A stretch of 64,000 nt of DNA, from NCBI GenBank assembly GCA_030770535.1, contig JASVEC010000025.1:434001-498000 (forward strand), in the 5' to 3' direction. Position 1 is the first letter of the stretch. Every line of letters begins with the position of its first letter. Origin of the DNA: Batkoa obscura. Its lineage: Eukaryota > Entomophthoromycota > Entomophthoromycetes > Entomophthorales > Batkoaceae. Both the position numbers and the translations under genes were made by a program. A model generated the notes under the pieces. That model did not search any database, was not told the DNA's origin, and saw nothing but the letters and a program-made list of their open reading frames with translations. Positions 53,723 through 64,000 of the stretch are shown piece after piece.

Positions 53723-55074
53723 TTTAAAATTGAAATAAAATAGAATTATATAAAAAATAAACTTTGGTATACTTTTATCAAACGCTACTATATATATTGA
53801 TGAGATAAGAACATTTTAAATAATGATCTAAACTAACTTGGTTATTATATCAAATAGTTACAAATATGTTAATTTAAATCTTATTAGATATAAAGTCATT
53901 TAATAGAGACTGCATTTTTAATTGCTTTATTATTCCGTTACAGATAGTATTTTAACTTTTTATACTACAAAATAGATAGTTGTTTATTATTTACTATCTT
54001 AATGTTATTATGTAACTACTCTTTTTCACCATTTTTTTAAAATGTAATTAATTAGTTTATCTTATCAGCTGAATCAATTTTGGTCTGATGATCATTAAAT
54101 GCAATACTTTTAAAATGTTGAAACATTTGAATTTTAAGTTACTTATTTAATATATTACATTTTTAGCCCTTATATTTATTTGTATAGTGTATAAATTTAT
54201 TTCATCATTGTTAATTTTTATTATAATATTATTATTTTATTATTTGGTATAAAATTAGGATTTAAAATAGTCATTTCGTCTTATGTACTATATAATATAG
54301 AATTGAGTAGTTATTTTTTTATTTTTATCAATTTATTGTATAACCATTAATACTTTAATATGTGATTCATTTGTTATTATTATTTGTCAATTATTAGTTT
54401 AATGAAAGTTTGTTTCTTATCATATTTTACTTTTTAGTATATATGCTATAAAGTAATAAATTAAACAACTATATTATTATTTTTTTTATAAATGTCGAAA
54501 AACATGATCATTTAGTTTATTTAAGACCCATATTTTCTTAAAAAAACCTTAATATAACTCTAGTATTTTATTACAAACAGCTCCTCATTTATTATTTAGA
54601 TTTGTGGTGTTTACAAGTATATTTCATCTATTTATAAATATCAATTTATATAAAAAATACATAATTGAAGTTTATATTGGTTAAATGTTTATAATTAGAT
54701 GCTCTATTATGTTTTTTGCTTTTATTTTATTTTAGTATTTTAATACATTTTTCTTAAAAATGAACATCGCTTCTTCATGAATAGGTAGACAAGTAAAATT
54801 GGACTTCTAAAGAAAGTAATTAAATTCCCAATTTTAAGAATTAATAGAATTTAAGTTTATTACTGTTTCTATTTAGTTTATAAGTTAATTTTGGTTATTT
54901 ACTCTATATCTTTTTAATAAAATTTTTATACAATTTATAATTTAATATTGGCATTTCTACTATCATTATTATTAAATAGTTACTTAATTATTTAAAACAA
55001 ATAAAAAAATATTCAAAAACAACCCTTAAAAATTCAAACACAAATAACTCTTTTAATGTCATTCAAAAAAAGTA
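53723..55074. other. Intergenic
   Basis: 1.35 kb of very A+T-rich DNA between the receptor promoter and the 3' end of the phosphatase gene. Nothing recognised. Confidence 0.6.
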
Positions 55075-57101
55075 TTACATTTTACCATTAAATAAAAAAA
55101 TAAATACTGGATAAATTTCTTTTGCACTAAAAGCCTTTTCCAGAAATTGCTCTATATCCTTATATTTCCAATATTCAAAATTAAACAATACCTTTGCTTC
55201 ATTTAATGTTGTTGAATTAAACTTATTTATTTCCTTAAAGTAATTGTTTTTAGTTAATCTATCAGAATAAACTATTGTTGCTAAAATTGATTGATTTTGT
55301 TTTGTACTAATATAAAATTGACCAAATTTATTATTTCCTTGTCGTTGATAAAATATAGTTGAATCTAAATTAGGATCTTGAGTATTAAAGGTTGTTAATG
55401 GAGCATAAAATTGATTGATAGGTGATAAGGAAAACTCAATTTTATTATAAGGTAAATTAACTACTGCTAATTCATGTCGATCCTAAAAATAATATAAATA
55501 ATAATAATAATAATGTAATAATAATAATTACCCCTGAAATAAAAAATAAATTATTAATATCTTTCAAATTCAATAAAATTTCTTCTCTTTCTTTTAAATA
55601 GCCTTTCCAAGTATCTTGTTTTGGATCATAGCCTTGCCAATTTTGAGTTAAAGGAACAGATGATATAATAAAATTAAATTGAAATTTAATTTGATCTTTC
55701 AAAAAATAATTAATCATTTCTTTCTTTTGTTGTTGACCAAGCATACTATCAATTGTTCTATAACGTCTTGTATCCATTACAAAATATCTTACATTACCAT
55801 ACGTCATTGTATAATATGTTTTTGGCAATTCAGAATTATTATTAGTTATATAAGGACCTAATCCTTGATACTCGGAATAAGCTGTTATTGCTTGAGGATA
55901 TGGATCTTCTAAATTTTTGTTCCAGTTATTTTTAATCTAGTTATAATTAAGTTATTTATTATTATTTATTATTATTTATTGTTATAAAACTTACTTCATG
56001 ATCATCATAAATATGAAAAATAGGCATATTATTAATCCATTTTAATACATTTTGATCTTGATAAATTTGGCGATAAAACATACGATATGTATTTAAACTA
56101 GAACTCAAATAAATAGGTACATCTATAATTTAAAAGCAAATAAAATTATATTAAATAATAAAATAGAATGAATATATTTAATTTACCAGCATAAATAAAA
56201 TCCCCTAAAAAGAAAAAAAAGTTGGCTTTTAGTTGATTTAAACTTTGAATTCCTTTTAGTTCTTTAATATTTCCAGGGACATAAGGGAATTGACGTTTAA
56301 TACAGGAACCAGCCATGAAATAAAAACTATTCTCAGAATATGGTATAGGATGAGTAATAAACTGATACTCTTTATCAAATATATTAATCCCACTTTTGAC
56401 TATTTTATACTCATATTTAGTATCTGCTAATAAATTATCCACTTGAATAATATTAGTAAAATCTTTTTCTTCTCTTAATTCCATTTCATTAACTAAATAA
56501 TATTCTGTATTGTTTTTAAAATACACTTGATATTTACCCCCTTTTGGTACCCTTAAAAATAAATTCACGTAATTATGATTTAAATAAGTGACTCTTGTAA
56601 ATGCTAATCCATTAAATGGTTCAAAATACATGGGATAAAATACAAAATCCAAGATCATTATAAAACCAAGTAGATGGAATATTAAATTGATACCCAAAAA
56701 CCACTTATATATGAATTTTTTGCTTGGATTTTTTTTTATTTCTGTCACTTCTTCAGTAGTACTATTATCCTTTTCATTCCCTTTTCGTTTCCTCAATCCT
56801 TCTTGTTCGTTTATTTCTTTAATCTCTTTTTTTGAGTTCATTTTAACACCATCATTATCCAATTCCTTCACATCCACTATTCTACCTTTATCTTTATTAT
56901 TTTTATTAATATTCATCATCTCTTTAATCAATACTATAATAAAATAAGTAAAAGAAAATGGAAGGAACATAGCTAACAATCGAGCTGGTATCCTAAATAA
57001 ATGTTAAAAACGAAATATCAATATAGAAAAAGGAGTTACCATCGCAACAAAAAATGACCAGCAATTAAATTTAATAGTGAAAAATAAAATCGAATTTTCA
57101 T
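55075..57101 (-). CDS. PhoD-like metallophosphatase, membrane-anchored, five exons
   Basis: Exons 57101-57040, 56992-56187, 56122-55995, 55936-55532 and 55482-55075 give 602 residues; introns are 47-64 nt and all phases agree. The N-terminus has two TM helices (about 27-44 and 115-135) separated by a charged loop (about 45-112). Then come a beta-sandwich-like segment and the PhoD core: GSCIKRQFPY (249-258), LGDFIYAD (283-290), HIYDDHE (326-332), YFVMDTRRYR, and SGDRHE (466-471). The Asp, His and Cys of these motifs bind the Fe/Ca-type metal centre in PhoD phosphodiesterase/alkaline phosphatases. The product is likely an integral membrane phosphoesterase with a lumenal or outside catalytic domain; substrate unknown. 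The short first exon supplies the start. Confidence 0.88.
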
Positions 57102-59204
57102 TTTAAAATAAAGAAAAGTAATTATTGACCTTAATTTACTACTCATAGCTCATTATTTATTTTTTTTGAATTACATAATCTTCTTAAAAATAATTGGTTA
57201 TCGATAATATGTGATTTTTTTAGATAATTTTACTCTTAAGTTAATTTAGAATTTTATTAAAAAATTCCAATATTTTTAAACAGTTTTATATGCTTTAACT
57301 ATACAAAAACTGACTTTATTTTTAAACAAAAAATCCCTATTTATATAGAAAACTTAAGAAAAATAAACATAATGGTCTAATAATAAAAAATCAATTAAAA
57401 AATCAAATTTTAACACTTTTATTATTTAGAACCCTTGTTTAATAATACTCCTCTATTTCTTACTATCACCACTTAATTTAATCCTAAAATTTGTTATATT
57501 AAATTTGTATATAAAATGAACTAAATATTTTCGAACTAAAATACTTTTTGATAGCTATGTAAATTTTTATTAAAAACTTAAACTTATACTAAAAAAATCA
57601 TATATTTATCTAATAATAAAATCAACCATTTTAAAGCAAATATGTATTATTTATTCAATTTAAACGCAATTTATAATTGATTTAGTTTGATATATTATAA
57701 ATAAAATGTTGTTCCAAAAGTACTAAAATCACAAGATACGATTACATTTATTTTGTAAAACTCTAAATTTAAATAATAAAACTTATATTTAAATTAAAAC
57801 AAAGTACTTATTTATCCAAATTTCTCATGGTTTATAACATTACTAACTAATAAAAGGTATACTAACATTAAGCATGAGAACTCAAAGCTATTAAGTCTGG
57901 AATTTCAGTGATTTTGGTGCTGAATGTAATTATATCCGACATATCATATATGTTTAAAACTGTTATAAACACTAAAAACTGCGCTAATTTCCTCATTGCA
58001 AATTCCTCATCTAAACCAACAAATTATGCTATTTAAATTAAGATAATTTAAAACTAAATCTATTCTAAGTGTGCATTTTTTGAAACAAAATAGAGTATTA
58101 ATAATACATTTCTACATTAATTAATAAAGCTTTACTTTTTAAAACAACCCTACATCCTATTTATAAGTAAAGCCATTAAATCTTTATATGATAGTTAGAA
58201 CTTTATTTTAGAACTAGATAATAGCTCTGACACTTGGTAAATCAAAAGATTAGTTAATGAGTTTTGATTTGTTCTCTTTGATCAAAGCTTCTATTTTTAA
58301 TAAGATTATTTAAAATGGAATTAGAGTCGAGATTCTTTTGGACCTTTATAAAATTTTGGGTCACTCCAATTATAATTAATTCCCACTTTTCACCCTTTGG
58401 GACAACTGACAATATCCTGATCTTCAATAGTAAATTGTTTTACCACTAGTTCAACCACTGGTTTGAAGGAACTGGTAACTTTATATTATAATAGTAGTTA
58501 ACTATTTGATATCAAACCACAATATCTTATTCTTGGCGTTATTGAACTATTCAATTAAAATATTTAGGAAGAATTATAATGGTTAATTTACCACCTAAAT
58601 AGGTTTCAATAGTTGATTTTAAAAAATGGATAATTTATTTTTATAAGTTAATTAGTTTTATCTTAATCAGTAATAGCAGTAATAGCAGTAATTAGCAGTA
58701 ATAGCACTAATGAAGATAATATGGATGTATCTAGAATGTAAAAATGAGTGTATCTTAGCACCAAAGTAATTTAAAGATATTAAAATATTAAAGTGTTTAA
58801 AAATAATATAAGCCCATTGCTATTTGCTTTATAAAAGGCAATTGCTCATAGAATCCTTGCCATTGCTTAGTTAAGTGCTTTGATATTACTTGCTATGCGG
58901 ATCAATACTTGTTCTTAATTTTTAATTCAAATCATTATATAATTTGGTAAAGAAACTAAAGTCATAAGATTGAACCAGTTAATCAAAGAAATAGTGATTA
59001 TTTCTAAAGTTTATTGGATGGTTGAAATTCATTTGAACCAATGATATGACATGATAATCATTGGAATAACTAATTTATTAAAAGTTGCAGTACTTTGATA
59101 ATTTTAGTAGTTGAAAAATTTAATATAAATGACAAATGAAAATTTTTTTCAACATAATTCTTTTATTCTAATTTATTTTTTCAATCTTTTTCAATTATTT
59201 ATCA
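57102..59204. other. Intergenic
   Basis: 2.1 kb without a supported gene or MITE. A short tandem repeat (agcagtaat, about four units) is at 58672-58708. The final 100 bases are the T-rich leader of the RGS gene. Confidence 0.6.
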
Positions 59205-59819
59205 ATGATGTTATCCGTAGCTTTAGATACTACTAATATAAGGATGGAAGAAGTGTTAGAGGGTAGTCCAATGACCTTACCTTATTTTGAGAACTTTCGA
59301 AAGTATTTGACTAAATTTGAACATAGTTCTGAAAACATGGAATTTTATTTATGGTTTTCCAATTATGAAAAGCGCTATTATACAGTTAAAAAATGTGGAC
59401 CAAATGGTTTTGTACCTTTAGTACCACCACCTACAGTCAATTTACTTAGTTTAGATTCTCCAATTACCGATAGCTATGATATCTTTTTAGAAGTACCTCA
59501 TCATATATTAAAATTAACAGCTAATGAAAATCGATGGTCTAAAGGTTTATTTAATTTTAAAAAGAAACCCAAATTAGAATTTATTTGTTCTAATGAATTA
59601 CCTTTTAATGAAGAGATTACTTTAGTTGTTCAATTATTCCTAAACCCAGCTTCTTCATTAGAATTAAATTTACCATCTAAAATTAAAGAAGCTTGTTTAT
59701 TAGATTTAAATGATAGTACTCATCCTGATGTATTTCGTCCTATATTTGATCATGTTGCTCAACTTTTATCAGCGTCTTGGATTAACTTTATGCGCAAAAT
59801 ACGTGGAGGTAAAAGCTAA
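59205..59819 (+). CDS. RGS-domain protein
   Basis: 204 residues, one exon. LEGSPMTLPYFENFRKYLTK and the following FEHSSENMEFYLWFSNYEKRY (about 17-58) match the start of the regulator-of-G-protein-signalling fold, including the Glu-Asn dyad (EN) that contacts G-alpha. A long insertion (about 59-125) precedes the second half, LNLPSKIKEACLLDLNDS with PDVFRPIFDHVAQLL, which fits helices 5-8. RGS proteins speed GTP hydrolysis by G-alpha and switch off receptor signalling. It has no TM helix or DEP domain. Several 7TM receptors nearby give a fitting context. The adjacent-Met start is the first ATG pair; a slightly later Met is possible. Confidence 0.8.
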   Translation: MMLSVALDTTNIRMEEVLEGSPMTLPYFENFRKYLTKFEHSSENMEFYLWFSNYEKRYYTVKKCGPNGFVPLVPPPTVNLLSLDSPITDSYDIFLEVPHHILKLTANENRWSKGLFNFKKKPKLEFICSNELPFNEEITLVVQLFLNPASSLELNLPSKIKEACLLDLNDSTHPDVFRPIFDHVAQLLSASWINFMRKIRGGKS

Positions 59820-62039
59820 ATAGGTGTATTATTTAAATCTTCCATTTTTCCCACATTTTCTCTGTTTTGTTTATTTCAATCTATTGTTTTATATCAAGTT
59901 AAAATTTTGCATCAAGTAAATTTTAAGCTGGATACAAAATTATTAACTACTCTTGTTTTCTTAAAATATACACTCTTTTTTTTAATAAATAACTTTTTTA
60001 CACCTTATTTTCGATTTTGGTCAAGTTCTATTATGCGAATGTGACGTTCTATGGATAAACATTTATTATCACACTTAGTAATGGAATTCAAACTATAGTG
60101 GTGATTTATATCACTTATCTAGTTTGTTATTATTATACCAGTTTAATGACTTTATAGATTAGATTGCAAAAATTCATATATGCAAAATTAAATAAACATG
60201 AGTTAAATGTTGGAAATAATAAAATAATAAGTGTACATTATATATTTAGTTTAATGTTTATTAAAGTATTTATTAAAGAGTATATAATGATTTAATACTT
60301 TCTATATATAAGTTGATGGATAAATTAATAGATATCTTCAATTTCATTTTTAATATTAGCCAATTACTTCTAGTATTCATAGCTTTTAAATACAATATAA
60401 GATTTCTCATAAATTGAATTTTCAATTGAAAGATATGGTTTAAAATTATAGGTTTATTACCAAAATAATATCATTAGTAAGGTTTTGAACTGCAAGGTTA
60501 TGGTACAAGCTATTTCTCCTAAATAACATGTTAATTACTCCGTATTTTAAAAAAAATAATACTTTATAAAATAATACCTTAAATCGACTTTACAGTTCTG
60601 CCCAAATTAAGTTACTACCACTGTCCTTAAATAGATGGCCATTGTGATTTTTAAGCTACACTAAAATCTATCCTATTTAGAAAGTAATTTTGTTTCAATA
60701 AATAATATTGTGTCTATAGTATTTCTCATAAAGGTTTAGTATGCTAAAATAAACTATACTTTCAAATGAGAAAAAAATTAACTTTATTTGTATCTCTTAA
60801 CATTTATCATATTAAAATAATTTTAAACAGGACCAATTTTAAATTAGTTTAAAAGCAAAGTGGTTATTTATTTAAGGGTAAAGGTTTTAGGCTAATCCAT
60901 TTGTGTATATAAAAAGATTATTGAAGTATATAACAGCAAAACTAATTTTCTTGAAAAGTATAGATCATTCCAATATAATCAAGACCAGCTAATAGTATAA
61001 AATTAAAGTTTATGTTTTTTTTAAACCTTGAACTTTGAAGGGCAAGTGGCTTTTTAATTTAAAACAATACTATAAATGAAATTGGAGAATTGTTTAGTCA
61101 AAGCTTTTACACCATGGGCGTTAGATCCGAGTTGTGTGATCCTCTAAGAAACATCATCACCCAGGTTTATCATATTTTGTAAAAAAATGTTATATTTTAA
61201 AATTAAGTTTATTTTATTTTAAAAGTTAACAAAAAAATTTGATATAAGCTCACTTTTATTTATCGCTACATGCTTACTTTATTTTTAAAAACGTTTTTTT
61301 TAGCATTAATAATATGGGGATGTTTTTTTTGGCTTCATCATTTTTTCCATTTTTAAGCGCTATTTCAACGGAAAGATTGTTAGTAAAATTCTTAAACAAA
61401 AAAATACATCCTCATATGGTACTCGTTAAAATTTGTGTACTCGAAATATAAAAAATACCATATCACAAGTTTTTTAAATTATAGTAAACATCTAGTAAAA
61501 AATATGATTTTAAAAATTAAGTACTTATTAGAAAGCTCCTTGCTATAAATGCTTTTATTTAATATTGGGTTGAGCCCCCATCTATAAAGATGATGACTAC
61601 TATAAATCGGAGGGAGTAATCTATTGAATAAAGAATAATTAAAAGTAATATTTTAACAGCTTTCCAGTAAAAAGATCATTGTATTTCTAGGTCTGATGAT
61701 TGAAGCTAGCTCAGCTGATAAGTAAAGTTAATTTAATACCTTCAAAAACAATAAATAGAGGATTTAAATTAATAACATAATAGAAAATAATCAATTATTA
61801 TTTATTACAAATAAAAAAATGGTAAAGTACTAGATTCTCGAAATAGTAAAGTAATGAAAATCTAGCTTTTTTTTACTAATGAATCCATAGTAAATTGAAT
61901 TTAAACTAACTTTCATGTAAACTTTTTATATATAATCAGCTACCTTGAATCTTTTATCAATATTCTTATCTCATAAATATACATACTAGCATTTGGTCAA
62001 GCTATATCAATATATTTTAATTGTTTTAGTTTAATTTAA
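59820..62039. other. Intergenic with one MITE and a possible coding relic
   Basis: 2.2 kb. A MITE lies at 61314-61415. On the minus strand at 61080-61165 a short stretch reads TQLGSNAHGVKALTKQFSNF after a stop, possibly a gene remnant, unassigned. The rest is plain. Confidence 0.55.
61314..61415 (-). mobile_element. MITE copy
   Basis: Left end atggggatgttttttttgg, right end catcctcat; TA on both sides. Confidence 0.92.
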
Positions 62040-62041
62040 AA

Positions 62042-63085
62042 ATGTCTTTAACACCAGGCCAAAGTATACAAGTAGTGATAGCGGTGATAGGTTTAATATT
62101 AAATTTACTTGTAGGTTGGGTAGTAAGTTATGGCTTAAAATTAAAGAGTACAGATTTAATATTAATATTAATCATTGCTGTTGGTGATAGTTATTATTAC
62201 TTACATAATATAATACGAATGACATTAGTAGGTAGTGGTTATTTAATAGTGGATTCTAAAATATTGAACCCCACTCCTTATTGGTGGTGTCACTTCGATG
62301 CTACTATTGATATGACTGTCTATTTATTTTGTATTGAATTAGTAGCTATCTTGAGTTTTATGCGTTATTTAAGTATTTGTAAAAAAATGACATATAATCC
62401 AAAGTTATGGTATAGTTTAGGTTTATTATCTTTTATCTCTAATCTTGGCTTTTCATTAGCTTATATTATTAATGGAGTTTATAAATGGTCGAATACTGAA
62501 CTAGTCTGTGTGCCTGTAAAAAACCCAGAGATTCATAACAATTTATTTGAAACTTATTATTATTTAACATTTGCTACTTATGTTATACGTTCAATTATTT
62601 CTTTATTAGTGATTTCATTTTCGTATTTTAATATGACTTCGGTTTACTATCAAGTGATATCCTCCTCTGGTAACATGTTATTGAAAGATGCCAATTCATC
62701 TACTCATGTCGAACAGATGAATAATCCAACAATTCAAACGTCACACTATGTTTCTAATAATATTGAACAAGATTATACAAGTCAACAAAAAAGTATACGT
62801 AATCAAAAATGGTTAACAGTAATTAAATTAATGGGTGCTGTTTTCGCTTATTCTATCTCTGTGATTCCAGATATGATTTTAAATATACTAATTCTTTTAC
62901 CTGATACTTTAATTAATTTGAATATTGGTTATACTATTCCTGTGGTCACTAGTTTATTATTAAGTTGTTATGGTTTGATTAATGCAGTATTTGTGTTGTC
63001 GTCGCATGACCCTTCAAGACGTTATTTGTTATTTAAAATGGAGTGTTTGATCACGGATTTCAAAGTTCTATTGAACTTGGGTTAG
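62042..63085 (+). CDS. Seven-transmembrane receptor (GPCR-like), copy 2
   Basis: 347 residues, same layout as the copy at 52677-53720: seven helices, Cys83/Cys156, MRY at 107-109, and a polar third inner loop. Only residues 2, 5 and 40 differ. The upstream regions of the two copies are unrelated beyond about the start codon, so they probably have different promoters and could be expressed at different times. The open frame is fully maintained in both copies, so both are likely functional. Confidence 0.8.
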   Translation: MSLTPGQSIQVVIAVIGLILNLLVGWVVSYGLKLKSTDLILILIIAVGDSYYYLHNIIRMTLVGSGYLIVDSKILNPTPYWWCHFDATIDMTVYLFCIELVAILSFMRYLSICKKMTYNPKLWYSLGLLSFISNLGFSLAYIINGVYKWSNTELVCVPVKNPEIHNNLFETYYYLTFATYVIRSIISLLVISFSYFNMTSVYYQVISSSGNMLLKDANSSTHVEQMNNPTIQTSHYVSNNIEQDYTSQQKSIRNQKWLTVIKLMGAVFAYSISVIPDMILNILILLPDTLINLNIGYTIPVVTSLLLSCYGLINAVFVLSSHDPSRRYLLFKMECLITDFKVLLNLG

Positions 63086-63339
63086 TTTTGAGACTTTTTA
63101 TATCTTTTGAAGCTTTAATGGTGTATTTGAATTTGTTTAATATTAAAATAGCAACAGTGCAATTTTTACCCCTTAAAATTTAATATTTAAAAAAATTTAA
63201 AAATTTAAAAAAATGAAAGAATTCTTGATTTATTTTTTATATTTAAAATTCTTTTTATTATATAATAAAAAGTTATTAAATAAGCATCGATATTATTATT
63301 AATTTTTATAATAATCATAATTAAACTAATCTACTTAGT

Positions 63340-63443
63340 ATGGGGATATATTTTTATGTTTAAGAATTTCACTAACAATCTTTCCACTCAAATAGCGCTC
63401 AAAAAATGGAAAAAATGATGAAGCCAAAAAAAAACACCCTTAT
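63340..63443 (+). mobile_element. MITE copy in right duplication arm
   Basis: Counterpart of 52320-52422; ends atggggatat and cacccttat. Confidence 0.92.
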
Positions 63444-63617
63444 ATGTTTTTTCGTTATTGAACTTTATAAATTATTAGTATAGTTGGCATTAACCTACAA
63501 ATATCTTTATAATATAAGACTTTTCATTTTAGATCTAAAAAACTATTATTCATCAATGTTTTTAAAAAGAATACTATATTACTATATTACTATATTACTA
63601 TATTACTATATTAGTAT

Positions 63618-63717
63618 ATGGGGGTATTTTTTTTGGATTCATTACTTTTTCCATTTTTTAAGCGCTATTTGAGTGGAAAGATTGTTAGTAAAATTAAACA
63701 CAAAAATACATCCCCAT
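63618..63717 (-). mobile_element. MITE copy in right duplication arm
   Basis: Counterpart of 52054-52153; ends atgggggta and catccccat; shares the internal deletion. Confidence 0.92.
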
Positions 63718-63796
63718 ATCTTAGCTAGTACCTCTCCAATTTATTAAATCCAATAAAGTTAACAAAATAAAGATTTAAATTTGAATAATATTTCAA

Positions 63797-63868
63797 TCTC
63801 GGGTAGTATAGTGGTGAGTATCCCCGCCTGTCACGCGGGAGACCGGGGTTCAATTCCCCGCTCGAGAG
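63797..63868 (+). tRNA. tRNA-Asp (anticodon GTC), copy 2
   Basis: 72 nt, identical to the inverted copy at 51903-51974. The flanking sequence downstream differs from that of copy 1 from the second base on, so this gene marks the outer edge of the duplication. Confidence 0.97.
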
Positions 63869-63935
63869 TAGATTAATATATATTTTTCACAAAATCGAAT
63901 ACAATGGGACGTTTATTTTAAAATAAGTGATAACA

Positions 63936-64000
63936 TTTAGGGATGTATTTTTGTGTTTAGGAATTTTGCTAATAATTTTTCTACTCAAATAGCGCTTAAA
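63936..64000 (+). mobile_element. MITE copy cut by the window end
   Basis: Begins near ttagggatgtatttttgtg and runs through the core 'ctcaaatagcgcttaaa' to the last base. The left G run is weakened (AGGG). Confidence 0.85.

Larger units (their letters stand above)
62040..63868 (+). repeat. Right arm of the 1.8-kb inverted duplication
   Basis: Reverse complement of 51903-53722: receptor gene, its 3' region, two MITEs and tRNA-Asp. The outer boundary is the last base of tRNA-Asp plus one; the inner boundary is at the receptor ATG, where both the leader and the first codons differ. Confidence 0.95.

Noticed and set aside
63484-63672. 62-residue hydrophobic frame
   Set aside because: Made of the 8-bp repeat and a MITE; not a gene.
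1-64000. CRISPR arrays, rRNA genes, retroelements and virus-derived elements
   Set aside because: No regular spaced repeats, no rRNA motifs, and no reverse transcriptase, integrase, capsid or polymerase motifs were seen in any frame.

Overview
The window is very A+T-rich eukaryotic DNA with short spliceosomal introns (the 21 I could place are 45-64 nt, and all run GTAA...TAG), standard stop codons and isolated tRNA genes. The gene set (fungal-type F1Fo ATP synthase subunit h, two microsomal P450s, a GH16 glucanase, Kelch-ectodomain membrane proteins, 7TM receptors, an RGS protein and small secreted Cys proteins) points to a fungus. Low G+C together with many 7TM receptors suggests an early-diverging lineage, perhaps Entomophthoromycotina-like; that placement is inference.

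Layout. 1-2588: a perfect palindrome with two divergent copies of a secreted 11-residue-repeat protein. 3-7 kb: a 7TM receptor and receptor relics. 7.3-12.5 kb: two tail-to-tail P450 paralogues of five exons each. 13.9-20.7 kb: tRNA-Ser, a truncated DNA transposon (here called TE-A), a Kelch membrane-protein pseudogene cut by a MITE, and a broken small secreted gene. 20.9-42 kb: a gene-rich block with no MITE and no TE-A. It holds a protein kinase with 14 Sel1 repeats and a CaaX end, ATP synthase subunit h, tRNA-Glu, a decayed EngB copy, two divergent small secreted proteins (one ending HDEL), a hexamer-periodic tract, a Kelch pseudogene, the live mitochondrial EngB GTPase, a Ser/Thr/Gly-rich secreted protein, tRNA-Leu, two intact Kelch receptors and a GH16 enzyme. 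43-47.4 kb: a 2.8-kb TE-A copy and a third TE-A fragment. 47.8-51.6 kb: two head-to-head decaying Git3-like receptors. 51.9-63.9 kb: an inverted duplication (7TM receptor, two MITEs, tRNA-Asp) around a PhoD-like phosphatase and an RGS-domain protein.

A roughly 100-bp MITE family (18 copies, TA target duplication) shares its termini with TE-A and is probably mobilised by a TE-A-type transposase.

How the genes may work together: three intact 7TM receptors, two decayed ones and an RGS protein form a G-protein signalling neighbourhood. Two intact and two broken Kelch membrane proteins look like a second surface-receptor family; two intact copies and one broken copy share a cytoplasmic tail motif I do not recognise. 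Secreted repeat, Cys-rich and glucanase proteins fit cell-wall or interface functions. Subunit h and EngB are mitochondrial housekeeping genes. I saw no CRISPR array, rRNA gene, retroelement or virus-derived element.
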